In this document: piece after piece, positions 20,419 to 29,096 of the stretch
How positions within the stretch are numbered: the first letter of the stretch is position 1
How the letters are laid out: every line of letters begins with the position of its first letter
Source: Ignavibacteria bacterium
GTDB taxonomy: Bacteria; Bacteroidota; Ignavibacteria; Kapaibacteriales; Kapaibacteriaceae
Assembly (NCBI GenBank): GCA_947458785.1
Contig: CANGZU010000007.1
Location: 1 to 40,293, forward strand
Direction of reading: 5' to 3'
Length of the DNA: 40,293 bases
Position numbers and translations under genes: made by a program
Notes under the pieces: model-generated
Seen by the model: the letters and a program-made list of their open reading frames with translations, nothing else
What the model was told of the DNA's origin: nothing
The model's database searches: none

Positions 20419-21090
20419 TTAGCTGGTTGCTTGTTCTGCATTCAATGAACTTGAATGCTGCAATGCAAGACGAACCAAACCAGCTGCATTGTTTACTCCG
20501 AGCTTGGTCATAATCCGGGCTCGATGCGTCTCTACGGTACGACGGCTGATTCCGAGTCGTTCAGCGATTTCGTGACTTGTAAGACCAGCAGCGACGTGGG
20601 AGACGATCTCTACTTCACGACGTGTAAGCGTAGTGTCGAATTGGGGAACAACCGTCGGTATTGCGTCGGGCTGACCATGATCAAGGGTGCGGCGAACGGT
20701 TGCACTTAAAATACGCTCGCCGATTGCAACGGACCGCACTGCATGCGTCAGCTCGTCCGAGGTGACATCCTTCGTGAGGTACCCATCAGCCCCATTCTCA
20801 AGGGAAGACCTAATGATGGATGTCTCAGATGCAGCCGAAAGCATGATTACCGATGTCGTTGTATTGTCGCGCTTGATGCGTTTCAGTGCCTCAATACCCG
20901 ACATAAGGGGCATGCGGACGTCCATCAGGATTACATGGGGCCGAATCTCGTGAGCGATCTGAACGGCCTGACCTCCATCTGCGGCTTCACCAACGACCTG
21001 GACATCCGGATCCTTCGACAACATGTGTCGAATACCGATTCTCGAGACCTCGTGGTCGTCAGCGATCAGGACAGTGATAGGAAGTCGCAT
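20419..21090 (-). CDS. NarL/FixJ-type response regulator (REC + LuxR HTH)
   Basis: 'VLIADDHEVSRIGIRHML', 'ILMDVRMPLMSGIEAL', 'LTRREVEIVSHVAAGLTSHEIAERLGISRRTVETHRARIMTKLGV'. Confidence 0.95.
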   Translation of the reverse strand: MRLPITVLIADDHEVSRIGIRHMLSKDPDVQVVGEAADGGQAVQIAHEIRPHVILMDVRMPLMSGIEALKRIKRDNTTTSVIMLSAASETSIIRSSLENGADGYLTKDVTSDELTHAVRSVAIGERILSATVRRTLDHGQPDAIPTVVPQFDTTLTRREVEIVSHVAAGLTSHEIAERLGISRRTVETHRARIMTKLGVNNAAGLVRLALQHSSSLNAEQATS

Positions 21091-21103
21091 CCGTAAAAGA
21101 ACC

Positions 21104-21124
21104 TAACTTTTGTACAAAAAGTTA
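21104..21124. promoter_or_regulatory. Near-perfect 21-nt palindrome TAACTTTTGTACAAAAAGTTA upstream of the LuxR-type regulator
   Basis: Self-complementary by inspection around a central TGTACA; in the gap between nadE and the regulator. Confidence 0.5.
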
Positions 21125-21150
21125 CCGGCCGACTGAAAAATAGTTTAAAA

Positions 21151-23109
21151 TCAGTCGATTTCTGTCGTTACAGCATCAAGTTCGGACAACCAAAGCGCCG
21201 TGCTCATGTCGCTGGGCATGCGCCAGTCGGCGCGGGGCGACAAAGCAACAGAACCCACTTTAACCCCATCGGGCATGCAGGAACGCTTAAACTGGTTGAC
21301 GATAAATCTCGTTAGGAAGATGCGTAACCAGCCAAGAATCTGCGCCGGTGTGTATCGCGGGGCAAAGACACTGCAAGCAAGGATGGCGATGTTTCGCACG
21401 GGCTCCTGTAGGCGTACAAATCGGTACAGGAAGAAATCATGTACCTCGTATGGACCAATGACATCTTCCGTTGTATGACCGTGGGAGCCATCAGCCGCCT
21501 TCGGCAACAGCTCAGGTGAGATTGGTGTGTCGAGTATATCTCTTAGGATCACCGCAACAGTGTCAGGTGCAGACTCTGCATACCACGCAATCAGGTGCTG
21601 CACGAGTGTCTTTGGCACGCCAGCGTTGGGGTTATACATCGACATGTGATCCGCATTGTAGGTGCTCCAGCCTAGAGCGATCTCAGAGAGGTCGCCGGTT
21701 CCCACAACGATACCTCGATGCATGTTGGCAAGGTCCATAAGGATCTGCGTGCGCTCCCGTGCCTGGGCATTTTCGTACACCAGGTCTGTCTTAGCTGGGT
21801 CGTGTCCTATGTCAGCAAAATGAGCGAGGACACTCTTTTCGATCGAGATTGATTGGTATGATACACCAATAGCCGCCGCGAGTGCTTCGGCGTTGCTGAA
21901 CGTACGATCTGTCGTACCCATACCGGGCAGCGATACTGCTAGGATCGTCTGGTGAGGCAGGTCGAGCAGGTCGCATGCCTTCATGCATACAAGCAATGCT
22001 AGCGTCGAGTCAAGTCCACCAGAAAGGCCCAGTACGACCTTCTTTGCACCTGATCGTTGGATGCGAACAGCAAGCCCCGTAGCCTGAATCGACATGATCT
22101 CGTGGCAGCGCTCTGCCCTGTCTTGACTGTGCTGCGGCACAAATGGGGACGTGTCGATGCGCCGTAGTATGGTGTGTTTTGTTGACGACGGAATTCGTGT
22201 ACGAAGGCGCCGCACAGAATGTTGTAACACCTCTTGTGCAAACGACGTGCCACCGAGGCGCTCGCGCACGCACCGCTCAATGTCTACATCTGCTAGCGTG
22301 TAGGAGCCCTGCAACTCGAATCGCTGATTTTGTGCGATCAATTCGCCGCACTCTGCGACCATACAGTGTCCACCATAGACCACATCTGTGGTACTCTCAG
22401 TAGGTCCTGCTGATGCATACGCGTACACCGAGTAGGTGCGCGCAGACTGCATCTGAACAAGATTCGTGCGGTACGAAGCCTTGCCAACGAGCTCGTTGCT
22501 AGCAGAGCAGTTCAGTATGACCGTTGCCCCCTGGCGCACAAGATCTCCGGAAGGGGGCTCTATGGCCCAAAGATCCTCGCAAAGTTCGACACCGAGGACG
22601 AGATTCTGCCGCGAAACATCGGCGATGAGTACGTCAGTACCAAACGGCACGTCTTGCCCGTTGATATGAAGCACTTCACCACGAACTGGCCTTCCACTTG
22701 CAAACCAGCGTTGGTCATAATACTCACCTGTGTTCGGCAGAAATGACTTTGGAACAACTGCCACATAGGTACCATCGTTGATCACGACAGCCGCATTGTA
22801 GAGTTTCCCCTGCCACTCCATGGGTGCGCTGACAACCATGAGAAGATCAAGGTTCTCACTGAATACGCGCACTGCCTCGAGTCCATCGAGACAGGCCTGA
22901 ATCAATGTTGGTTGGCGAAACAGGTCGGCACAAGTGTAGCCACAAAGGCACAGCTCCGGGAAGAGTGCAATGTCTGCTCCCTGCTTATGAACCTCAATAG
23001 CAATTCGCTTGATCTCTTCAACATTTGCAGCAACATTGGCAAGTGCTACCCGTGGAGCGCACGCGGCGATGCGAACGTATCCAAGGGAAGAGATCAGCGA
23101 GGCATTCAT
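21151..23109 (-). CDS. nadE: Glutamine-dependent NAD+ synthetase
   Basis: Nitrilase domain 'LFPELCLCGYTCADLF', 'LGVELCEDLW'; synthetase 'VLGLSGGLDSTLALLV', 'GTGDLSEIALGWSTYNADHMSMYNPNAGVPKTLV'. Confidence 0.96.
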   Translation of the reverse strand: MNASLISSLGYVRIAACAPRVALANVAANVEEIKRIAIEVHKQGADIALFPELCLCGYTCADLFRQPTLIQACLDGLEAVRVFSENLDLLMVVSAPMEWQGKLYNAAVVINDGTYVAVVPKSFLPNTGEYYDQRWFASGRPVRGEVLHINGQDVPFGTDVLIADVSRQNLVLGVELCEDLWAIEPPSGDLVRQGATVILNCSASNELVGKASYRTNLVQMQSARTYSVYAYASAGPTESTTDVVYGGHCMVAECGELIAQNQRFELQGSYTLADVDIERCVRERLGGTSFAQEVLQHSVRRLRTRIPSSTKHTILRRIDTSPFVPQHSQDRAERCHEIMSIQATGLAVRIQRSGAKKVVLGLSGGLDSTLALLVCMKACDLLDLPHQTILAVSLPGMGTTDRTFSNAEALAAAIGVSYQSISIEKSVLAHFADIGHDPAKTDLVYENAQARERTQILMDLANMHRGIVVGTGDLSEIALGWSTYNADHMSMYNPNAGVPKTLVQHLIAWYAESAPDTVAVILRDILDTPISPELLPKAADGSHGHTTEDVIGPYEVHDFFLYRFVRLQEPVRNIAILACSVFAPRYTPAQILGWLRIFLTRFIVNQFKRSCMPDGVKVGSVALSPRADWRMPSDMSTALWLSELDAVTTEID

Positions 23110-23555
23110 GTTGTCTGGTCGAAGACGTTCGAGAGAACTTTCTCGAACACTGCGATACCCTTTGAGTCGGCAAAGATCTGTTTATCCAACTTGCCAAGCG
23201 CCTTTTCAAGCTGCTTGAGGCGATTCGTACCCTCGCGTGTAAGTTCTACGATGCGAGCGCGCGAATCATGTGGATCCTCTAATCTGCGCACAAGTCCAGA
23301 TTCCTCAAGGGCACGAACGTTCTTTGACAACGTCATTACATCAACACCTGCATATCGGGCAATGTGGACCTGCTTGGCAGACCCATCATTCTTCTGCAGA
23401 GCCTGAACGGCAATGAGTACGTTGAATTGGAGTGGTGAGATACCTGCCTGACGATATGCATCGTCGGCTACTGCACGCCAACGGGCGGCGGCGAGGTACA
23501 TATGTATGCCTGTTCCGCTGACAAGCGGGGCCGGGATTGAAGATTTCTTTGACAT
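23106..23555 (-). CDS. MarR-family transcriptional regulator
   Basis: 'ISPLQFNVLIAVQAL...VHIARYAGVDVMTLSKNVRALEESGLVRRLEDPHDSRARIVELTREG' MarR winged helix. Confidence 0.9.
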   Translation of the reverse strand: MSKKSSIPAPLVSGTGIHMYLAAARWRAVADDAYRQAGISPLQFNVLIAVQALQKNDGSAKQVHIARYAGVDVMTLSKNVRALEESGLVRRLEDPHDSRARIVELTREGTNRLKQLEKALGKLDKQIFADSKGIAVFEKVLSNVFDQTT

Positions 23556-23561
23556 GGGTTA

Positions 23562-23569
23562 CAAACCTA
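23562..23569 (-). promoter_or_regulatory. -7-like box TAGGTTTG, 6 nt before the marR ATG
   Basis: Exact TAnnTTTG on the minus strand. Confidence 0.5.
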
Positions 23570-23601
23570 TGGAAATGATTGATTACTCCACATAGTTACG
23601 A

Positions 23602-23634
23602 TTGGTGGGAAGCAAAAACACTGCGGTATCTTTG
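23602..23634 (+). promoter_or_regulatory. Bacteroidota-type promoter TTG-N22-TATCTTTG for the barrel gene
   Basis: TTG at 23602-23604 and TATCTTTG at 23627-23634; ~56 nt upstream of ATG 23691. Confidence 0.55.
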
Positions 23635-23653
23635 CAGCCTCTTTCCACTATGC

Positions 23654-23688
23654 AACGAACTAAGCAGCCAAGTAGTTCGTTTAACGAA
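23654..23688. promoter_or_regulatory. Overlapping inverted repeats, candidate MarR operator
   Basis: AACGAACTA-N10-TAGTTCGTT (perfect 9-bp arms, 23654-23681) overlapping TTCGTTTAACGAA (23676-23688), just upstream of the barrel ATG and divergent from marR. Confidence 0.6.
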
Positions 23689-23690
23689 TA

Positions 23691-26537
23691 ATGAGAACTT
23701 TTGTTACTTCACTCCTGCTACCTTTTTTTACGACCTGCGTTTTGGCGCAGTCGATCAGTATAAAGGGCACAGTCGTTCAGGCCACGGATGCAATCCCCGT
23801 GCCAGGCGCAGCAATCCGATTTGTCTCGCTGAAAGATTCAACAGTAACGCGCGGTGGGTATTCTGAGCGGGATGGAAAGTTTACGATCAAGGACGTACCT
23901 CTCGGTGCATACAAACTCAGTGTGTCGGCTATCGGATTCCGAAAGCTTGAATCAACGGTCTTTGTTCGCGAGGGCAAGGCAGATGTCGGCACGTTCCGGC
24001 TTCAACAGGATACCGTGCGCACAGCTGCGATTGACGTCGAGGCCACTGCGATACGCATGGAGGTCAAGGGCGACACCATGGACTACAACGCACAGGCGTT
24101 TAAGACCAACCCCAATGCAACAGCAGAAGATCTCGTAAAGAAAATGCCGGGCATCACAGTTGAGAATGGCACTGTACGAGCACAAGGCGAAGAAGTACGT
24201 AGAGTTACGGTGGACGGACGAGAGTTTTTCGGCGATGATGCCCAGGCTACACTGCGCAACCTACCAGCAGACATGGTAGACCGCGTGCAGGTGTTCGACC
24301 GCGGCAGCGATCTTTCGATGTTCTCAGGATTCGACGACGGCAACACTTCAAAGCAGATGAACGTTGTAACTCGCAAGGACAAACGCAACGGTTCATTTGG
24401 ACGTATTTACGCCGGATATGGGGATCAGGATCGCTATCAGGCAGGAGCCACCGTCAACAACTTCTCGGGCGCGCAACGTATCTCAATCATCGGGATGTCG
24501 AATAACATCAATCAGCAGAATTTCTCCTTCCAGGATATTCTCGGCACCATGGGTGGTGGTGGCGGTATGTCAGGGGGCATGGGCCGCATGATGTCACGCT
24601 ACATGAGTGGCGGTGGCTCACAGATGATGATGCGCATGGGCGGCGGTGGTGGTGGTGGCCCAATGGGTGGTTTCTCGAACTTCTTTGTCGGACAGCAAGG
24701 TGGCATTGCGGCCACAAATGCTATCGGAGCAAACTACAGTGATCAATGGGGCGACCGCACCAACGTTTCATCGAGCTATTTCTTCAACAATGCCAACAAT
24801 GATCGTACGACAGATCTCAACAGGCAGTACCTCGCCGCACAAAACGCGGGGCAGGTTTATACGCAGCAGGATACAGTAAACACCAACTCGAACAACCACC
24901 GTTTTAACATGCGGATTGAGTCGTTCATTGACAGTGTCAATGCCCTTGTGATCTCGCCTCGCGTAACGCTTCAGGGCGCGCAGTCTACCAGTAATGTTCT
25001 TGGCACGACATCATTGATCACCAACCCGTTGAATACGACGTCTACCACGAACATCGGCGATAACGGAGGCTACAATGCATCGATCGCGACCACGTATCGT
25101 CGACTGCTCTCACCCAATGGCCGAACAATTGCCGCAACGTTAAACGTCGACGGATCGAATAGATGGAATGATGGATCGTTAGAATCAACGAACCAATTCA
25201 CCATTCCTCTTGACTCTACGTTTCAGTTTGATCAACGCTCAGACGGAGGTTCTACAGGACGCACCATTGGAGGTCAGCTTGCCTATACAGAACCTGTTGG
25301 CGCACGCGACATGTTACAGGTTTCGTACGAGCCGTCATTTACGGAGAATACATCGCGCAGAATGACGCGCAATGTTGATTCAGCCTCAGGATCGTTCACC
25401 CAGGTTGACAGCCTTCTGAGCAACAGTTTCACAAATGGCTACAGCACGCAGCGTCTTGGCGCACTCTATCGCATGCGTGGAGACAACACCATCATTACAT
25501 TCGGGGGCAATTATCAACATGCACAGCTCTCTGGGGAACAGACCTATCCGCTGAGCAGCAGAGTCGATCGCACGTTCCAGAATTTTCTGCCCTCGTTGAT
25601 GTGGCAGGAGAAGTTCTCTCAGGCAAGCAACCTGCGGTTGTTCTATCGCACGAGTACGAATGCCCCCTCCATTACTCAGTTGCAGGATATTGTAGACAAC
25701 TCAAACCCTCTGCAACTCCGCATTGGCAACCCGAACCTTGTCCAGGAATACACGCACTCTGTCAATGCACGCTTTGTTAATGCACAATGGATGCAAGGCA
25801 AGACAATGTTTGGCTTTGTCAACGTGGGCTACACGGCAAACTTCATTGGCAATGCTGTTGAATTCCTCCGTCCTGGTGATACGCTCGGTAGAGCCCAATT
25901 CAGTGGCATCGTGATTGGACCTGGAACGCAGGTATCACGTCCCGTAAACCTCGAGGGCAACTGGAACTTGCGAAGCTTCTTCACATATGGATTCCCTGTG
26001 ATGGGATGGAACTTGAACTTGAATTCTGGTGTGTTCTATACTCGCACGCCCGGCTTGATCAACAACAACAAGAACTTTTCGAATTCAACGACTGGTAATG
26101 CCGGATTCTTCCTCAGCAGCGCCGCATCGGAAGATCTGGACGTATCGATCTCGTACAATGGTATGTATACGTGGGTCAAGAACACGATTCAGATCAACGC
26201 TGACGACAACTACTTCACACATGTTGCAACGGCACGGGTGATATGGAATCTTGGTGCTGTCGCCTGTAGCACCGATGTAAATCAGACCCTGTACTCAGGT
26301 CTTGGCACAGAGTTCAACAGAAGCTTCACGGTATGGAACGCGGGAATCGGATATCGATTCCTCGAGAACCGAGCGGCAGAGCTGCGGTTCACTGTTAACG
26401 ACATTCTAAACCAGAATGACGCCATCAACCGATCAATCAACGATGTATCGATCGAAGACACGCGCACGAATGCACTGCGTCGGTATGCGATGCTGACGTT
26501 TAGTTATGATCTCAAGGCTTTCAACAAGCAGCAGTAA
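23691..26537 (+). CDS. Outer-membrane beta-barrel protein with N-terminal carboxypeptidase-regulatory-like domain (TonB-receptor-like)
   Basis: Signal peptide; 'SIKGTVVQATDAIPVPGAAIRFV...GYSERDGKFTIKDVPLGAYKLSVSAIGF'; plug-like 'AEDLVKKMPGITVENGTVRAQGEEVRRVTVDGREFFGDDAQATLRNLPADMVDRVQVFD'; long barrel. Confidence 0.88.
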   Translation: MRTFVTSLLLPFFTTCVLAQSISIKGTVVQATDAIPVPGAAIRFVSLKDSTVTRGGYSERDGKFTIKDVPLGAYKLSVSAIGFRKLESTVFVREGKADVGTFRLQQDTVRTAAIDVEATAIRMEVKGDTMDYNAQAFKTNPNATAEDLVKKMPGITVENGTVRAQGEEVRRVTVDGREFFGDDAQATLRNLPADMVDRVQVFDRGSDLSMFSGFDDGNTSKQMNVVTRKDKRNGSFGRIYAGYGDQDRYQAGATVNNFSGAQRISIIGMSNNINQQNFSFQDILGTMGGGGGMSGGMGRMMSRYMSGGGSQMMMRMGGGGGGGPMGGFSNFFVGQQGGIAATNAIGANYSDQWGDRTNVSSSYFFNNANNDRTTDLNRQYLAAQNAGQVYTQQDTVNTNSNNHRFNMRIESFIDSVNALVISPRVTLQGAQSTSNVLGTTSLITNPLNTTSTTNIGDNGGYNASIATTYRRLLSPNGRTIAATLNVDGSNRWNDGSLESTNQFTIPLDSTFQFDQRSDGGSTGRTIGGQLAYTEPVGARDMLQVSYEPSFTENTSRRMTRNVDSASGSFTQVDSLLSNSFTNGYSTQRLGALYRMRGDNTIITFGGNYQHAQLSGEQTYPLSSRVDRTFQNFLPSLMWQEKFSQASNLRLFYRTSTNAPSITQLQDIVDNSNPLQLRIGNPNLVQEYTHSVNARFVNAQWMQGKTMFGFVNVGYTANFIGNAVEFLRPGDTLGRAQFSGIVIGPGTQVSRPVNLEGNWNLRSFFTYGFPVMGWNLNLNSGVFYTRTPGLINNNKNFSNSTTGNAGFFLSSAASEDLDVSISYNGMYTWVKNTIQINADDNYFTHVATARVIWNLGAVACSTDVNQTLYSGLGTEFNRSFTVWNAGIGYRFLENRAAELRFTVNDILNQNDAINRSINDVSIEDTRTNALRRYAMLTFSYDLKAFNKQQ

Positions 26538-26543
26538 GGGTCT

Positions 26544-27698
26544 CTAGACAGACTTCCGGCGGCTCTTCATAAACGGCTTTTCGAATAGCACAAAGAAGAC
26601 CGCCGATATCGCGATCACAGAAGCGGTTAGAACAACGATCTGCGTCATGATCGCTGGCAATGTCGTGGGTACAGCTTTGCCAAACACAAGCCAATCCCAA
26701 AGCTGATGAAGGGGCCAGAACATCACGGTGTGATAGAGATAGATCGTGTAGCACATGCCCCCTATCGATACTATCCACTTGTTGCGGAAGAAGGCTGATA
26801 ACAGTACTCCGCGAAATGCCGCGACATAGGCAATGAGTATCGCAGCCAGAGCATACAGGTCCTTCGTGTGACTTTGACCAACGAGAAATGGTCCAACGCC
26901 CCATGCACCGATACCGATCACGTCCCACGTGTACGATCGCGAAGGGGCTTTCCCATTCCAGTCGATCAGGTAGATGTCAACGAGTAAAAAGCCCAGAAGG
27001 AAATAGTACAGGAATGGGACAACTGTAACGGCAACTGGCGTACGCGGTACCACGTACATCATCGTATGCGCCAGGATGATCATCAGCACAAGCAACATTC
27101 TACGCTTGGTGTGATCATGAACTCTGAAAACCAAAGCGAGAAACGGAGCAATGATGTAGAACTGTACTTCCACTTCAAGCGACCATGTCACGTGATTGAG
27201 CGCAAAGTATCCGGGCGTGTCGAGCGGACCGTAGAACGCGCCATGGAGATAGAAGACATGGGCAAAGAAATGCTCAATGTACTTGCCAAGCTGATCCGTG
27301 ACTCGCGTAAAGTTGTTGATCATCGCAATGATGAAATACACAACCAAGCTGATGACATACGGAGGCTGAAGTCGTGTGACGCGACGCCAGAAGTACCTCT
27401 TGAGCTCCACCTTGCGTCCGGCGGAAAGCTCTGCTTGTGCAAACGGCAGTGCCAGAACGAAGCCGCTGATAACGAAGAATAACTGTACACCAAAGAAGCC
27501 CGTGTACACAATCCAGCCTGCAACATCTCCACCTGGCTCCCAGAATGGCCGCGCCGGACGTTCGAAGTAACGTCCACCAAGGTGGAATGCGACAACAGCG
27601 ACAATGGCTATGAAACGCAAGCCATCAATCTCGGGGATAAATGCCCCAGAGGACGTTGCTCGAGAAATCGCTGTATGTAACCTGTTGACCAGCTTCAC
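26544..27698 (-). CDS. Acyltransferase family 3 (OafA/YrhL-like) membrane protein
   Basis: 'FIPEIDGLRFIAIVAVVAFHLGGRYF', 'GFFGVQLFFVISGFVLALPF', multiple TM helices. Confidence 0.9.
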   Translation of the reverse strand: MKLVNRLHTAISRATSSGAFIPEIDGLRFIAIVAVVAFHLGGRYFERPARPFWEPGGDVAGWIVYTGFFGVQLFFVISGFVLALPFAQAELSAGRKVELKRYFWRRVTRLQPPYVISLVVYFIIAMINNFTRVTDQLGKYIEHFFAHVFYLHGAFYGPLDTPGYFALNHVTWSLEVEVQFYIIAPFLALVFRVHDHTKRRMLLVLMIILAHTMMYVVPRTPVAVTVVPFLYYFLLGFLLVDIYLIDWNGKAPSRSYTWDVIGIGAWGVGPFLVGQSHTKDLYALAAILIAYVAAFRGVLLSAFFRNKWIVSIGGMCYTIYLYHTVMFWPLHQLWDWLVFGKAVPTTLPAIMTQIVVLTASVIAISAVFFVLFEKPFMKSRRKSV

Positions 27699-27772
27699 AT
27701 CAACACATCCAGAATGTTGCAGTATCGGGCCAGTTGCCCGACGGCGGCAAACATACGGAGGATGTGCTGGCT

Positions 27773-28909
27773 TTACTTGTCTACCTCATGATAGAGGATT
27801 GGTGTGCACTTTATGAACTTGGTCTTTGGATTTGCGTCGTGGATCGTAGACATCTCGGGAACTACGACACTACCCTGCGTGAACAGGTCGTTGATGCTGA
27901 TGTATCGAACTTCTAGTGGATTGTTCTTTTGATCATACAGCTCTGCTCGTACGATAAGTCCATCAACATCGGCTTCCAGATTGCTCTTCACCTCGAATTT
28001 CATCTCTGCTACATTGTCGTCGGCAAGCTGAAACTTGCTGATCGTGAGATCAACATCATTCTTGCGCAGGTTCTTGAGTCCAAGCTTCGCCAAAAGCTTC
28101 GCATCGAGTTGCTCGAACGAGCCATACGATACAACATCGAGCTCTCGTGCATTTCCTACCAAACCAAAGATTGGAACGTGGTCGCTCACAAGAACTCTGC
28201 CTGCGGGCACAACGTGTGATGCGATCACGGGGCGAACTTCCAGAGGCATGGTAGCGATACCGTAAAACATCACATCGATCAGCACATCTCTTTGTGGTTG
28301 CTGCGATGTGTTATTGAGAACGAACTGCACATCGCAGTCTCTGCCTTTGCGCATATAAGTTGCCTGCGCCCTAGCGGTCACATTCGGGATGTCAAACCCT
28401 GACATCTCAAAGTCGTTACGATCGCGGGCTGGAATGTCGTAGTCGCGGTAGAGGCTGTAAGCATAGCCAATCGACACCGACGGAGTAAGTCCAATCCCAT
28501 TAAAGCGCCACCGCAGATACGATTGCTCGCCGATCTGCGCAAAGCCACCCAGCCCCACAGTGAAGGGCGGGACATTCTCCTTATCTGCGCCTCCAATGCC
28601 GATGTTAACGTACACTGGTAGCTTGCGCACTGGATAAAAGAATGCACCTGCCTCTAGACCAGGTCCTGCTGTGTAGAACGACGTGTAGGCATACAACACA
28701 TGATGAATAATCTCAACATCCACTGTGCCATCAAGATAGAGTCGATTTGCAAGAGACTTCCCGCGATCAAGCTCATCTGGAATTCGATGTGCATTCTCGA
28801 TTGAAAAGTGCAGTGAGCCCCCTGCACGAATTGTTTGCGCAGTCATGTGTGCATTGCACAGGCTGGCAACACAAGCGAGGACTATGATGATGTATCTGGT
28901 GATGTTCAT
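27773..28909 (-). CDS. Secreted protein of unknown function
   Basis: Long ORF; likely start 'MNITRYIIIVLACVASLCNAH' (signal peptide) at 28909, not 28948; beta-rich. Confidence 0.65.
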   Translation of the reverse strand: MNITRYIIIVLACVASLCNAHMTAQTIRAGGSLHFSIENAHRIPDELDRGKSLANRLYLDGTVDVEIIHHVLYAYTSFYTAGPGLEAGAFFYPVRKLPVYVNIGIGGADKENVPPFTVGLGGFAQIGEQSYLRWRFNGIGLTPSVSIGYAYSLYRDYDIPARDRNDFEMSGFDIPNVTARAQATYMRKGRDCDVQFVLNNTSQQPQRDVLIDVMFYGIATMPLEVRPVIASHVVPAGRVLVSDHVPIFGLVGNARELDVVSYGSFEQLDAKLLAKLGLKNLRKNDVDLTISKFQLADDNVAEMKFEVKSNLEADVDGLIVRAELYDQKNNPLEVRYISINDLFTQGSVVVPEMSTIHDANPKTKFIKCTPILYHEVDK

Positions 28910-29096
28910 GCTGTTTGATCTACAAACAGCGTGCCAGCGCAGCCCCATATCCTGGAAATACTACTTAACTCACATGGGCAATAATTGGGGATGACATTGT
29001 CACAAGGTGGGTAAGGGACAATTGCCGCAGAACCAAACTGACATGCCACATAGCCGATTGCTGTAACTTTCGTGAACACATAACAAGGGGTGTTTC

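Noticed and set aside
24547-24670. Simple-sequence contingency locus for phase variation
   Set aside because: Repeats are in 3-nt units and imperfect, so length change would keep frame; only length variation of the loop is plausible.
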